DNA from: Lachnospiraceae bacterium NSJ-143 | GTDB lineage: Bacteria > Bacillota > Clostridia > Lachnospirales > Anaerotignaceae | Assembly: GCA_022867625.1 (NCBI GenBank) | Contig: JALIFM010000009.1 | Span: 1 to 64,000, forward strand | Direction: 5' to 3' | DNA length: 64,000 nucleotides | In this document: piece by piece, positions 6,232 to 15,145 of the stretch | How positions within the stretch are numbered: position 1 is the first letter of the stretch | Layout of the letters: each line of letters begins with the position of its first letter | Translations under genes and position numbers: made by a program | Notes under the pieces: generated by a model | Told to the model about the DNA's origin: nothing | Database searches by the model: none | What the model saw: only the letters and a program-made list of their open reading frames with translations

Positions 6232-8478
6232 ATGCCAAAGAACAGAACAATAAAAAAACAAATAGTGATTTTATGTGTTTTAATTGCCATAATAAGCCTT
6301 GTTCTTACAGGCCTTGGTCTTAAAATATCCTTTTCTATACCAAAAATGCTTATTGAGGAATCAAAAAAGGAGCTTACTGACACATCAGAGCTGTACAAAA
6401 ATATTCTTCTGCGCCAGATTGATGGAAACTTCCAGATGCTTGACACCCTTGGGGCTTATATAGAAGCAACCGAGGCTTATAAAAATGAAAATCTGATAGA
6501 ATATCTTAAAGAATCCAATTTGAGAAATGATTTTATGATGATTGGCTTTATAGATTCTGACGGCAAAGGCGACTTTGTCAACATGGAAGGCATAATACTT
6601 AAGGACTCCTATGTTGGCAAGGAGCCAATAGTCTCAGAAGCGCTTTCCGGAAAAAAAGGCATTTCAGAGGTAGTTAAGGATAAATGGTCCGATAAGCATA
6701 TAAATATTTATGCTATCCCCGTTTATGACGGCACTGATGTTGTAGGCGCTTTGACTGCCACATATAATACTAAAGATTTATATTCTAAAATAGACGGCGG
6801 TGTTTTTAACGGCGCCGGAAGGATACATATAATTGACACCAGCGGTAATTTTATACTGCGTTCTGATGACCCGTTCATAGGCAATAATATTAAAAACCTG
6901 TTTGACGATGGTGTTTTTAATGAAAACGAATTTTTACGCATAACAAAACTCATGTCCAAAGGTGAATATGCTTTGACTGAGAGTAAATATAACGATACTC
7001 AGTACAGCATGGTCTTTAATCCGCTTGGCATAAACAATTGGTACCTGTTCTGTGTTGTACCGCAAAAATCACTTGCAGGAAGCCTCTCCAAAATGACACA
7101 AATTGTCAGGAGCATATTTTTATCAGTGCTGGTATCTGTAATATTTATTTTTATGTATATAATACACATTATTATTGAGAGCAACAATTCTATGGAAAAG
7201 CTGGCGTATTACGACAGTCTTACCGGAGCATACAACTGGTCAAAATTTAAAGAACTGGCCGACAAGCAGCGACGGCAATCGTCTGATTACGCTTTGGTGC
7301 TGCTTGATATAAGCAATTTCAGATTTGTAAATGAATTTTTTGATATAAGCAAGGGAGACGATTTGCTTTGTTTTATCAAAGAGGCCTGTGAAAGGCACTG
7401 TGAGGAATCTGAGCTTTTCTGCCGTGAGGCTGCCGACCACTTTATAATGATGATACACTCCAGCCAAAAAGAAAAAATAGTTCCAAGGCTTATGTCCTTG
7501 ATGAATGAAATCAGCGTCTATTCACAAAACAGTATGCAGGGTTACAAAATACAGTCTACCTGTGGGGTAAAATATTTAGAAAACGACAGCGAAACACCTC
7601 TGAATGTTTTAGTGTCCATGGCAAAGCTCGCAATCCAAAAGGCCCCTAAAGAACATAAAAACAAAGTCGCTTTCTACAATCAAAAGGTCCATGAGTCCGA
7701 ACAGCTAAAAAACAAAATTGAAAATACAATGGCAGACGCTCTGGCAAGGCATGAGTTTGCGCTGAGACTGCAGCCCAAAATTGACCTGAATACCGGTGAG
7801 CTTCACAGCAGCGAGGCACTTGTCCGCTGGATAACATCAGATGGTACAATGATTTATCCTGACCAGTTTATACCTATATTTGAGCAAAACGGTTTTTGCG
7901 TCAAACTGGATTTATATATGCTGGACAAAGTATGCTGCACTCTAAGGGAGTGGCTTGATGCCGGGTATGATGTTAAGCCGGTTTCAGTCAACCAGTCAAG
8001 GAGCTTTTTTTACCGTGACAGATACCTTGCAAAATTCAATGAGATATTAGAAAAATACAATATACCGCACTCCCTCATTATTATAGAAATCACTGAAGGC
8101 TTAGTTGTATCAAACATTGAACAGCTTAGAAAAAGCATTAAAAAACTTCATGCCAGCGGATATTTAATATCAATGGATGACTTTGGCAGCGGCTACTCAT
8201 CTTTAAACAGCCTTAAAGACTTTGATATTGATGAACTTAAACTTGACAGAATTTTCCTTACAGAAACAGATAATATTGAAAAAAGCGAAAAAATAATGAA
8301 AAACATAATCCGTCTGGCTTCAGACCTGAACATCACTACTGTAGCCGAAGGTATTGAAACAGAAAAACAGGCAGAATTTGTGAAATCCATAAACTGCAAC
8401 CTTGGCCAAGGTTATCTGTACTCAAAACCGATTGAAACAGAAGAATTTAAAAGACTTTTCCTTAAGAAGAAAACATAA
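6232..8478 (+). CDS. membrane c-di-GMP phosphodiesterase (dCache, degenerate GGDEF, EAL)
   Basis: 748 residues. TM1 (11-30), an extracellular double-Cache sensor (~40-285), TM2 (~294-314), a GGDEF-like domain (~325-460) and an EAL domain (~500-745). The cyclase signature is replaced by EAADH (399-403), so no cyclase activity is expected. The EAL domain keeps SEALVRW (528-530), VNQS, EITEG, DDFGSGYSSL, LKLD, AEGIET and QGYLYSKP, so it should hydrolyse c-di-GMP. An extracellular small ligand is the likely input. ATG 6232 has GAGG 7 bases upstream; the TTG at 6199 has no ribosome site. It converges with the diguanylate cyclase gene across a shared terminator. Confidence 0.88.
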   Translation: MPKNRTIKKQIVILCVLIAIISLVLTGLGLKISFSIPKMLIEESKKELTDTSELYKNILLRQIDGNFQMLDTLGAYIEATEAYKNENLIEYLKESNLRNDFMMIGFIDSDGKGDFVNMEGIILKDSYVGKEPIVSEALSGKKGISEVVKDKWSDKHINIYAIPVYDGTDVVGALTATYNTKDLYSKIDGGVFNGAGRIHIIDTSGNFILRSDDPFIGNNIKNLFDDGVFNENEFLRITKLMSKGEYALTESKYNDTQYSMVFNPLGINNWYLFCVVPQKSLAGSLSKMTQIVRSIFLSVLVSVIFIFMYIIHIIIESNNSMEKLAYYDSLTGAYNWSKFKELADKQRRQSSDYALVLLDISNFRFVNEFFDISKGDDLLCFIKEACERHCEESELFCREAADHFIMMIHSSQKEKIVPRLMSLMNEISVYSQNSMQGYKIQSTCGVKYLENDSETPLNVLVSMAKLAIQKAPKEHKNKVAFYNQKVHESEQLKNKIENTMADALARHEFALRLQPKIDLNTGELHSSEALVRWITSDGTMIYPDQFIPIFEQNGFCVKLDLYMLDKVCCTLREWLDAGYDVKPVSVNQSRSFFYRDRYLAKFNEILEKYNIPHSLIIIEITEGLVVSNIEQLRKSIKKLHASGYLISMDDFGSGYSSLNSLKDFDIDELKLDRIFLTETDNIEKSEKIMKNIIRLASDLNITTVAEGIETEKQAEFVKSINCNLGQGYLYSKPIETEEFKRLFLKKKT

Positions 8479-8484
8479 TAAAAA

Positions 8485-8509
8485 ACCGGCATTGAAAATC
8501 AATGCCGGT
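8485..8509. terminator. bidirectional terminator
   Basis: ACCGGCATTGA (8485-8495) pairs with TCAATGCCGGT (8499-8509) across 3 bases, flanked by A-run and T-run. It separates two convergent c-di-GMP genes. Confidence 0.85.
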
Positions 8510-8517
8510 TTTTTATA

Positions 8518-9801
8518 TTAAATAACACGGTCCTTTCCATGTTCTTTTCCATAATAAAGGTTTGAATCAGCGACCCTGATAAGCTTTTCAATTTCATTTC
8601 CAAACTTGTCGGTGTATTCAGCAGTGCCAAATGTCATTGTTACCTTAATTGACCTGTCGCAAAAACTGATATCAGTGCTGTGCAGGGTGTCCTGCAATTC
8701 TTCCAGATATGAGATTGCCCTTGCACGTTCCATGCGCTCATATATAAAAAGAAATTCTTCCCCGCCCCACCGTATCACAAATCCTTTTCTCCCCATATGT
8801 TCTGTAAACAGCACTGCCAGCTGCCTTAAAACAATATCGCCGCAGCTGTGCCCATACTGGTCATTTATCTGCTTGAATGAGTCAATATCACCCATAGCAA
8901 CAGTAAACGGTGTACGGTAATCTAAAAACTCCCTTATGTTTCTGGTCAATATCATACCTCCACTGCGCCTGTTGTACAAGCCTGTCAGTGTATCTGTACC
9001 AACAAGGCTTGTAATTGATTTTTGAAGCACACAGGTAAACCTTGCCATCTCACCAATTTCATCCCTGCGTTCAGCCAGCCCCTGACTTATTTGAGCATCG
9101 ACATTTCCCTGGGCCACACAGCCAAGATACTCCTTTATTTTATTAAGTGAAAAAATCACATTGTTCGCGTATCTAAGCGACACCACCATAGCAATAGCAC
9201 CAATAGACGCTATAAGCAGAAAAATCATTAATATCTCATGCATTACAGCTTTAATTACCAGCTGTCGTGGCTTTCCAACAAAAACCATTCCAACAATAGA
9301 TTCATCGCTGTTTCTTAGTGGTATATAGTATCCAAAATATGGGGTATTATTAACCAGTACTTTTTCAGAGAAATAGTCCTCTCCGCCTTTAAGTACTGTC
9401 CGGACTACTTCAGGGGCGGCAAGTGTTCCCGATGCCCGCGTTCCGTCATCTTTTCTTATAGATGTGGCTTTTCGCTCATCGCCATAAAAAATAGTCGCAT
9501 CAACGCCGGATACACTATGGATATTATCAATAATTGAAAAACCCGTATCAAATGGATTATCGCCTTTAAAGAGTATTCCACCTTCAACTGAATAATCCCC
9601 CTCCCCGGCCAGCATACATGTGTGGTAAAGAGAATGGGCCAAATTATGAAGTCCATCCCGCGTCTCCTCAGTCATGTAAAAATATACAATAAATGATGCT
9701 ATTATCAAAGAACCAATTCCCATACACACAGTAGGCACAAGGGCTATACTGCGCAGAGTTGATGTAATGCCGCGGTTTTTTCTTCCTTTTTTAATTTTCA
9801 T
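8518..9801 (-). CDS. membrane diguanylate cyclase (single Cache, HAMP, GGDEF)
   Basis: 427 residues. TM1 (~20-42), an extracellular single-Cache-type sensor (~45-180, ending GYYIPLRNSDESIVGMVFVG), TM2 (~185-208), HAMP (~210-262) and GGDEF (~265-427). The active site is RWGGEEF (346-350), a functional variant, with the metal Asp in GDIDSFKQIND. The product-inhibition RxxD five residues upstream is absent (RKGF instead), so the enzyme is probably not feedback-inhibited by c-di-GMP. The ribosome site is weak (AAGAG). It converges with the EAL gene, suggesting opposed activities at one locus. Confidence 0.88.
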   Translation of the reverse strand: MKIKKGRKNRGITSTLRSIALVPTVCMGIGSLIIASFIVYFYMTEETRDGLHNLAHSLYHTCMLAGEGDYSVEGGILFKGDNPFDTGFSIIDNIHSVSGVDATIFYGDERKATSIRKDDGTRASGTLAAPEVVRTVLKGGEDYFSEKVLVNNTPYFGYYIPLRNSDESIVGMVFVGKPRQLVIKAVMHEILMIFLLIASIGAIAMVVSLRYANNVIFSLNKIKEYLGCVAQGNVDAQISQGLAERRDEIGEMARFTCVLQKSITSLVGTDTLTGLYNRRSGGMILTRNIREFLDYRTPFTVAMGDIDSFKQINDQYGHSCGDIVLRQLAVLFTEHMGRKGFVIRWGGEEFLFIYERMERARAISYLEELQDTLHSTDISFCDRSIKVTMTFGTAEYTDKFGNEIEKLIRVADSNLYYGKEHGKDRVI

Positions 9802-9828
9802 AATTTTTCTCTTTTCAGTCTAATTATT

Positions 9829-9845
9829 TTAGGAATATTTCCTAA
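9829..9845. repeat. short inverted repeat upstream of the diguanylate cyclase gene
   Basis: TTAGGAA, TAT, TTCCTAA: a perfect 7-bp dyad 28 bases upstream of the ATG on the minus strand, in the 5' region of the cyclase gene. A further TTAGGA lies beside it. Possible operator. Confidence 0.35.
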
Positions 9846-9911
9846 TGCTATCCTAACATAAATTCAACTAAAAAGTAATCTGTAAACTGTATTTTAATGA
9901 TATTCAAAAAT

Positions 9912-9960
9912 AAAAATGGAAACTGTCAAACCGTTAAAACGATTTACCAGCTTCCATTTT
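9912..9960 (-). terminator. terminator of the hprK-whiA-crh operon
   Basis: On the minus strand AAAATGGAAGCTGG...(9960) folds back on CAGTTTCCATTTT (9925-9913) as a ~20-bp imperfect stem. TTTTTATTTTTG follows. It lies 36 bases after the stop of the Crh-like gene. Confidence 0.7.
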
Positions 9961-9995
9961 CCCCCACTAAAAATCAACTATTAAACCTATTGCCA

Positions 9996-10238
9996 TTATT
10001 CCAGTATGCCGGATATTTCTTTTATTGCGTCCTGCTCATCTTCACCGTTTGCGGTAATTTTAATTTCAGTTTCAGGACAAATACCAAGAGAAATTATACA
10101 CATAAGACTTTTTGCATTTACTATCTTGTCTTCAAGCGCTACTTTTACCATACTCTTAAATTTGCTTGCTGTCTGCACAAAAAGAGCCGCATGCCTTGTG
10201 TCCAAAGTCTTTTTAACTACAATAGATTTTTCAGTCAT
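9996..10238 (-). CDS. Crh-like HPr-family protein lacking the PTS histidine
   Basis: 80 residues with the HPr fold (VQTASKF, VNAKSLMCIISLGI, GEDEQDAI). Aligned on VQTASK, the phospho-acceptor His15 of HPr is Asp13 here and Pro18 is His16. The regulatory serine is kept (Ser44 in NAKSLM). It therefore should not carry phosphate in the PTS but could be phosphorylated by HprK, like Crh of Bacillus, whose gene also follows whiA. HprK is encoded in the same operon. The start overlaps the whiA stop (ATGA). The residue change is seen; the Crh role in carbon catabolite control is inference. Confidence 0.8.
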   Translation of the reverse strand: MTEKSIVVKKTLDTRHAALFVQTASKFKSMVKVALEDKIVNAKSLMCIISLGICPETEIKITANGEDEQDAIKEISGILE

Positions 10239-11197
10239 TTTATCATCCCATTCCCTTCAATAAGCTGTTGAGCTATCTCACTGATTTTATGAAGCCTGTG
10301 ATTAATCCCAGACTTTCCCACCGGAGGTCTCATCATGGCACCCAACTCCTTAAGCGAGGCATCAGGAAAGTCAAGTCTTGCCATAGCTGTTGCACATAAA
10401 GCAGGAGGAAGTTTTTTTAATCCATAATTGTCTCTTATAAATTCAATATCCTCTATCTGCTTTACAGCCGCGGTTATAGTCTTGCTTAAATTCGCGGTTT
10501 CACAGTTTACCTTCCGGTTTACATTGTTTCTCATATCCTTCAGAATGCGTATATTCTCAAAATTCATAAGCGCAACATGCGCTCCCATAATATTGAGCAA
10601 ATCTGAAATCTGCTCGCCCTCTTTTATGTAAATTACATAGTGCTCCTTGCGTATTATGCTTTTTGAGTCTATACCAAAAGAATTTATAACCTCCATAAGG
10701 TCACGGCAGTTATATTCATCCTGAACGACAAACTCCATATGATATGTTTTTTCCGGGTCATTAACTGAGCCTGATGACAGAAACGCTCCTCTAATGTATG
10801 CTTTTTTGCAGCAAACATCATAAAAAAGGCCTTTAATATTATTTAGTTTTAAACCGCCGTTATTGCCATATGCCAGAGAGCATGTTTCCAAAAGCTTCAG
10901 CATACTTTCCCTTCTGCTTTTGTCGCCGACTGAAAGCACATATATCCTGTTTTTTTTCAGCTGGCTGCTGCGCCTGACAGTAATACTACATTCTATATTA
11001 AAATTCTTTTTAATTAATGTAAAGAACTTTCTTGCAACAGTAACATTTTCAGTTTGAATTTTTATACAAATTTTATTATCTTTTTCAATTATTTGACCAC
11101 ACAAATTAATGATAGCTGTCATTTCTGAAATGCTGCAATGTGGTTCTTCTCCAAAACAATGAAGCAATTCACTTTTAACATTAGAAGAAAATGACAA
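10235..11197 (-). CDS. whiA: WhiA family DNA-binding protein
   Basis: 320 residues. An N-terminal pair of LAGLIDADG-like subdomains (~1-220, e.g. AYIRGAFLSSGSVNDPEKTYHMEF) and a C-terminal helix-turn-helix (LPPALCATAMARLDFPDASLKELGAMM, PVGKSGINHRLHKI). In Gram-positives WhiA affects cell division and chromosome segregation, and in Streptomyces sporulation. The start is TTG 11197 with GGAGG 9 bases upstream, and the N-terminus MSFSSNVKSEL is the usual WhiA start. It is coupled to the Crh-like gene by a 4-base overlap and follows rapZ by 45 bases. Confidence 0.95.
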   Translation of the reverse strand: MSFSSNVKSELLHCFGEEPHCSISEMTAIINLCGQIIEKDNKICIKIQTENVTVARKFFTLIKKNFNIECSITVRRSSQLKKNRIYVLSVGDKSRRESMLKLLETCSLAYGNNGGLKLNNIKGLFYDVCCKKAYIRGAFLSSGSVNDPEKTYHMEFVVQDEYNCRDLMEVINSFGIDSKSIIRKEHYVIYIKEGEQISDLLNIMGAHVALMNFENIRILKDMRNNVNRKVNCETANLSKTITAAVKQIEDIEFIRDNYGLKKLPPALCATAMARLDFPDASLKELGAMMRPPVGKSGINHRLHKISEIAQQLIEGNGMIK

Positions 11198-11242
11198 ATT
11201 TACACACCTCCAAAGCCTTTTTTAAAAACCTCCGGCAAAAAC

Positions 11243-12112
11243 CTATCTGCGTGTCCTGCCGGATTCTCCCGACTCAAGATGTTTAATGGTAACATTACTG
11301 CGTTTCTGTGAGATTTTTTCAAACAGCGCGTTTGATATTGATACTGAACGGTGCTTTCCTCCGGTACAGCCCACAGAAATCACAAGTCTGGTCTTTCCTT
11401 CTTTAATGTACTGCGGTATCAAAAACTCCAGCATATCCATAAGCTTATCTATAAATACCCTGCTCTCATCAAAGCTCATTACATAATCGTATACTGGCTT
11501 GTCGTTTCCGGTAAATTCTTTAAGCTCCGGTATATAATACGGATTTGGCAGAAACCTTACATCAAATACAAGGTCTGAGTCAGCCGGTATTCCATATTTA
11601 AAGCCAAATGAGCATATAGTAATCATGAGGCCCTCAAAACCGCTGTTAAGCAGAAATATATTATTTATCTGCTCCTTTAGCTCTTTTGTCAGTGTCTTAG
11701 ACGTATCTATAATATAGTTTGAGCGTTCCTTTACATTTTTCAGCATATCACGCTCTTTTTTTATGCCTTCCTCTATTGAACCGTTTCTCGAAAGCGGGTG
11801 GCTGCGTCTTGTTTCTTTAAACCTGTTTATCAGGGTTCTGTCTGAAGCATCAAGGAAAAGTATCTCATAATCAAAACCGCTGTCTGTAAGCTGTCTGAGG
11901 CCTTCAAAAAGGTCCTTAAACATCTTTCCTCCCCTGATGTCAATTCCAAGAGCTATTTTATCAATCTCCTTGCTCTGCTCAAACAGCTCCGCAAATTTTA
12001 AAAGCAGCATTGGCGGAATATTATCTGCACAGAAATAATTGATGTCCTCCAGAAATTTAAGGACAGTGGTTTTGCCCGCACCTGACATACCTGTAACTAT
12101 AAGAAATTTCAT
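11243..12112 (-). CDS. rapZ: RapZ/YvcJ-type nucleotide-binding protein
   Basis: 289 residues. Walker A GMSGAGKTT (8-16), the DIRGGKMF region and the C-terminal signature GCTGGKHRSV mark the RapZ/YvcJ family. The E. coli protein is an adaptor that directs RNase E to the GlmZ sRNA; in Bacillus YvcJ binds and hydrolyses nucleotides and affects competence. In a Gram-positive without GlmZ the exact role is open. GAGG lies 7 bases before ATG. It sits in the conserved murB-rapZ-whiA order, 18 bases after murB. No yvcK homologue is present between rapZ and whiA, unlike in Bacillus. Confidence 0.93.
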   Translation of the reverse strand: MKFLIVTGMSGAGKTTVLKFLEDINYFCADNIPPMLLLKFAELFEQSKEIDKIALGIDIRGGKMFKDLFEGLRQLTDSGFDYEILFLDASDRTLINRFKETRRSHPLSRNGSIEEGIKKERDMLKNVKERSNYIIDTSKTLTKELKEQINNIFLLNSGFEGLMITICSFGFKYGIPADSDLVFDVRFLPNPYYIPELKEFTGNDKPVYDYVMSFDESRVFIDKLMDMLEFLIPQYIKEGKTRLVISVGCTGGKHRSVSISNALFEKISQKRSNVTIKHLESGESGRTRR

Positions 12113-12130
12113 ATAACCACCTCTTTAATG

Positions 12131-13036
12131 TTAAGCGCGACCCACAAATTTTACCTCCGGCTCCAGCATAACACCAAACTTTTTGTACACCGTATTCCTG
12201 CAATGTTCCATAAGAGCAAGTATGTCATCAGTAGTAGCATCGCCTGTATTTATTATAAAGCCCGCATGCTTTTCTGACACCTGCGCCCCGCCTATCGTTA
12301 TTCCCTTAAGGCCGCTGTCCTCAATCAGCTTTCCGGCAAAGCAGCCCTCCGGCCTCTTAAACGTACTGCCAGCACTTGCAAAATTAAGCGGCTGCTTTTG
12401 GCGTCGTTTGGCATTCAGTTCATTCATAAGAGCGCCAATATCATCTTTATCGCCTTTTGAAAGCTCAACCATGCCTTCTAAAATTATATACCCGCCCTTC
12501 TGGAATACACTGCTTCTGTAGCCCAGACAAAGCTCATCTCCGCAAAATAGCTGTTCTTCAAAATTACTGTCCAGCACTTTTACCCATTTTACTATATTTT
12601 TTATCTCTGAGCCATACGCACCGGCATTCATATATACAGCGCCGCCAAAACTTCCGGGTATTCCAGAAGCAAATTCCATGCCTGAAAGTCCATTATTTAA
12701 GGCTTCGGCTGAAGCCGCAGAAAGCAGCGCTCCCGAACCTATAATCATTCCGTCTTTCACAATTTCAATATCTGAAAAATTTTTCCCTATATGGATTACA
12801 GCGCCCTCAATACCTCTGTCAGAGACAAGCATGTTGCTGCCGTTGCCAAATATCAGGCAGTCCATACCAGAAGCTTTTATAACCTTCATTACTTTTATAA
12901 GGCTGTCGGTATCTGCCGGCGTAATAAAATAGTCGGCGTTTCCACCGGTTCTGAATGAAGTGTGGTTTTTCATAGGCTCATTAAGCAAAACATTTTCTTT
13001 TCCAGCCGCCTCTTTAAGCAAACCAAAAATATCCAT
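12131..13036 (-). CDS. murB: UDP-N-acetylenolpyruvoylglucosamine reductase
   Basis: 301 residues. An FAD-dependent reductase that makes UDP-MurNAc for peptidoglycan. Recognisable motifs are NGSNMLVSDRG and GIPGSFGGAVYMNAGAYG for FAD binding, YRSSVFQ, the catalytic serine region SAGSTFKRPEG, and GLKGITIGGAQVSEKHAGF. Length and motifs fit the type II (short) MurB found in Firmicutes. It lies 12 bases downstream of the ROK gene. Its position between hprK and rapZ is typical of Clostridia. Confidence 0.95.
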   Translation of the reverse strand: MDIFGLLKEAAGKENVLLNEPMKNHTSFRTGGNADYFITPADTDSLIKVMKVIKASGMDCLIFGNGSNMLVSDRGIEGAVIHIGKNFSDIEIVKDGMIIGSGALLSAASAEALNNGLSGMEFASGIPGSFGGAVYMNAGAYGSEIKNIVKWVKVLDSNFEEQLFCGDELCLGYRSSVFQKGGYIILEGMVELSKGDKDDIGALMNELNAKRRQKQPLNFASAGSTFKRPEGCFAGKLIEDSGLKGITIGGAQVSEKHAGFIINTGDATTDDILALMEHCRNTVYKKFGVMLEPEVKFVGRA

Positions 13037-13048
13037 TAATTACCTCCG

Positions 13049-14002
13049 TTAATGCCTGAGCATTGTAGCCCCTATGATTACGGCATCATAATCCAAATCG
13101 CACATGAGAATTCTTGTTTTTTTATCGTCATCGTACTGTCCAAATGTTTTTTCTGTTACTTTCTTGTCAACGTTGTTTATAAACTCCTGACCTATCTTCC
13201 TTATCTTGCCTCCGATTGCTATGGCCTCCGGCTGAAGTATATTAACTATATTTATAAGCCCCAGAGCAACATATTTTGTGTAGGCATCAACAAGTTCTTT
13301 GGCGTGGACATCACCCTTTTGAGCCGCCTCAAACGGCGTCCTGAACGACATAAGCCTTATATCACCATTTACCATTTTAAAAAGCATGCTCTCCGGGTGC
13401 CTTATTGCCATTATGCGCGAGTCTCTTACAAGCGCGTTTGTTGAGGCGTAAGCTGCCCAGCAGCCGTTCCTTCCGCACTCACATTTTTCTCCCCCGAATA
13501 TTATAACATGATGACCAAATTCTCCTGCGCCGTATGCCAGGCCATGATAAATATTATTTTCTATTATTATACCACCGCTTATAGCTGTACCTATAGTGAC
13601 AATAATTGTATTTTTAAGCCCTTTTGTCGCTCCTATACGGCTTTCGGCCAAAGCATAGCAGTTTGCGTCGTTTTCGCACACTACCGGTATATTAACATAT
13701 TTTTTCATTTCTTCCGCGATTGGAGCGTTTCTAAAACCGAAATAGCTTGAATAAATCATAACACCGGTTCTTGAGTCTATGCTTCCATAGCACCCAATTC
13801 CGATAAATTCTATATCTTTATCAATATTAAGACCGGCTTTGTTAACTATACGTATGCAAAGATGAGCCATATCTTTAACTATTTCATCAAATTTTCTATA
13901 TTTCAGTGTAGGTATAGATTCTTTAAGCAGTATTGTTCCGGACTTGTCAACAATGCCGGCAGTAATATATGTCAAATCAAAATTAACACCCAAGCTGTAC
14001 AT
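13049..14002 (-). CDS. ROK-family protein, glucokinase-like, with altered sugar-site residue
   Basis: 317 residues, no N-terminal DNA-binding domain. The ROK fold is clear: the N-terminal phosphate motif (LGVNFDLTYITAGIVD), the catalytic aspartate in CENDANCYALAE, and the zinc site GH...CECGRNGC. Two conserved positions differ. The glutamate after the zinc cysteine (usually GCxE) is alanine in GCWAAYAS, and the phosphate loop reads VTIGTAISGG rather than GTGIGGG. It may be a divergent sugar kinase or a non-catalytic sugar sensor. GGAGG lies 7 bases upstream of ATG. It lies within the hprK operon, which fits a link to sugar status (inference). Confidence 0.8.
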   Translation of the reverse strand: MYSLGVNFDLTYITAGIVDKSGTILLKESIPTLKYRKFDEIVKDMAHLCIRIVNKAGLNIDKDIEFIGIGCYGSIDSRTGVMIYSSYFGFRNAPIAEEMKKYVNIPVVCENDANCYALAESRIGATKGLKNTIIVTIGTAISGGIIIENNIYHGLAYGAGEFGHHVIIFGGEKCECGRNGCWAAYASTNALVRDSRIMAIRHPESMLFKMVNGDIRLMSFRTPFEAAQKGDVHAKELVDAYTKYVALGLINIVNILQPEAIAIGGKIRKIGQEFINNVDKKVTEKTFGQYDDDKKTRILMCDLDYDAVIIGATMLRH

Positions 14003-14024
14003 AACCGCACCTCCATATTCAAAA

Positions 14025-14954
14025 TTATTCCGTTGTCTTTTCTGTCATTGCCTGCAACCTTTTGTTAAGTATTTCCTCCGCGCTGTAACCCATATATCTC
14101 TGCCTTACATTCATCGCGGCTACCTCGCATATTACTGCCGTGTTTCGTCCGGGTCTCATAGGGATAGTATTTGACAAGATTTTTACTCCAAGTATATCGT
14201 AGTATTCATCATTAAGACCTATTCTTGAATAAATCTTGCCGTCTTCCCACATCTCAAGTTTTATAACAAGCTCTATGTTCTTAACCTGCTTTACGGAACC
14301 TACTCCAAACAATTCCTTTACATCTATTACACCTATGCCCCTAATCTCAATAAAATGCCTTATCAGTTCCGGGCATGTACCCTGTATTGTATCGTAAGAT
14401 ACTTTTTTAATCTCAACGGCATCGTCTGCCACAAGCCTGTGTCCCCTTTTTATAAGCTCAAGCGCAGTTTCACTTTTCCCTATTCCGCTGTCGCCTGTTA
14501 TCAGCACCCCGACACCATATATATCTACAAGCACGCCATGTATTGTAACTCTCTGCGCAAGCTCAAATTTAAGCCATCTTGTGGCGTTTTCCAGAAAATC
14601 CGGCTCAGGCAGCTCAGTTGAAAACACCGGCACACTGAATTCCTCCGCAAAAATAAGTATCTCCGGAAATATTTCAAGTCCGCCGCATACTATAAAGCAC
14701 GGAAATTTATATGAAAACAGCTCTCTTAATACCTGCTCCCTGAACACTGGCTCAAGTCTTTCAAGATAAGCATGCTCCACACGCCCTATTACTTGTATAG
14801 CGTCACTTTCAAAATAGTCAAAAAAACCGGCAAGCTGTAAGGCCGGCCTGTTTACCTCAGAATTTTTTATAATCCTGCCCTCGAGAGAAATATCAGGAAG
14901 CTCATTTTTAAGTTTAAATTCATTTGCCAGTTTTTCAACAGCAGCACTGTACAT
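14025..14954 (-). CDS. hprK: HPr kinase/phosphorylase
   Basis: 309 residues. Phosphorylates Ser46 of HPr/Crh when glycolytic intermediates are high and removes it when they are low. Walker A GDSGIGKSE (154-162), His139, the acidic pair at Asp178-Asp179, the HprK signature EIRGIGVIDV (203-212) and the C-terminal RPGRNTAVICEVAAMNVRQ are all present. It is the first gene of the operon, with GGAGG 7 bases before ATG and a promoter at 15025-15053. The last gene of the same operon encodes a likely substrate, the Crh-like protein. Confidence 0.96.
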   Translation of the reverse strand: MYSAAVEKLANEFKLKNELPDISLEGRIIKNSEVNRPALQLAGFFDYFESDAIQVIGRVEHAYLERLEPVFREQVLRELFSYKFPCFIVCGGLEIFPEILIFAEEFSVPVFSTELPEPDFLENATRWLKFELAQRVTIHGVLVDIYGVGVLITGDSGIGKSETALELIKRGHRLVADDAVEIKKVSYDTIQGTCPELIRHFIEIRGIGVIDVKELFGVGSVKQVKNIELVIKLEMWEDGKIYSRIGLNDEYYDILGVKILSNTIPMRPGRNTAVICEVAAMNVRQRYMGYSAEEILNKRLQAMTEKTTE

Positions 14955-15024
14955 TAAAATACCTCCAGAAAAATGTTACAAAAGCTCTGAAACGTTTTAT
15001 TTAACCGTCAAATTTCTATTCCAA

Positions 15025-15053
15025 ATATTATCACATAGATGTGGTAAAATCAA
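15025..15053 (-). promoter_or_regulatory. promoter of the hprK operon
   Basis: TTGATT (15053-15048), 17-base spacer, TAATAT (15030-15025) on the minus strand, ~70 bases upstream of hprK. The spacer contains the small dyad CACAT-CTATGTG. Confidence 0.6.
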
Positions 15054-15094
15054 ATATATTTAATCATTTTCATAAAACTTAATTCACCTGATTA

Positions 15095-15141
15095 GTGCAA
15101 AATAGACATATATGCTATATCGGCCATATGCCTCTTTGCAC
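15095..15141 (-). repeat. inverted repeat downstream of uvrC
   Basis: GTGCAAA (15095-15101) and TTTGCAC (15135-15141) enclose a partly paired AT-rich core. It lies just after the uvrC stop. There is no T-run, so it may stabilise the uvrC transcript or terminate it weakly. Confidence 0.35.
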
Positions 15142-15145
15142 AAGG

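Noticed and set aside
9897-10271. plus-strand frames opposite the Crh-like gene
   Set aside because: Overlap a real gene and its terminator; no coding character.
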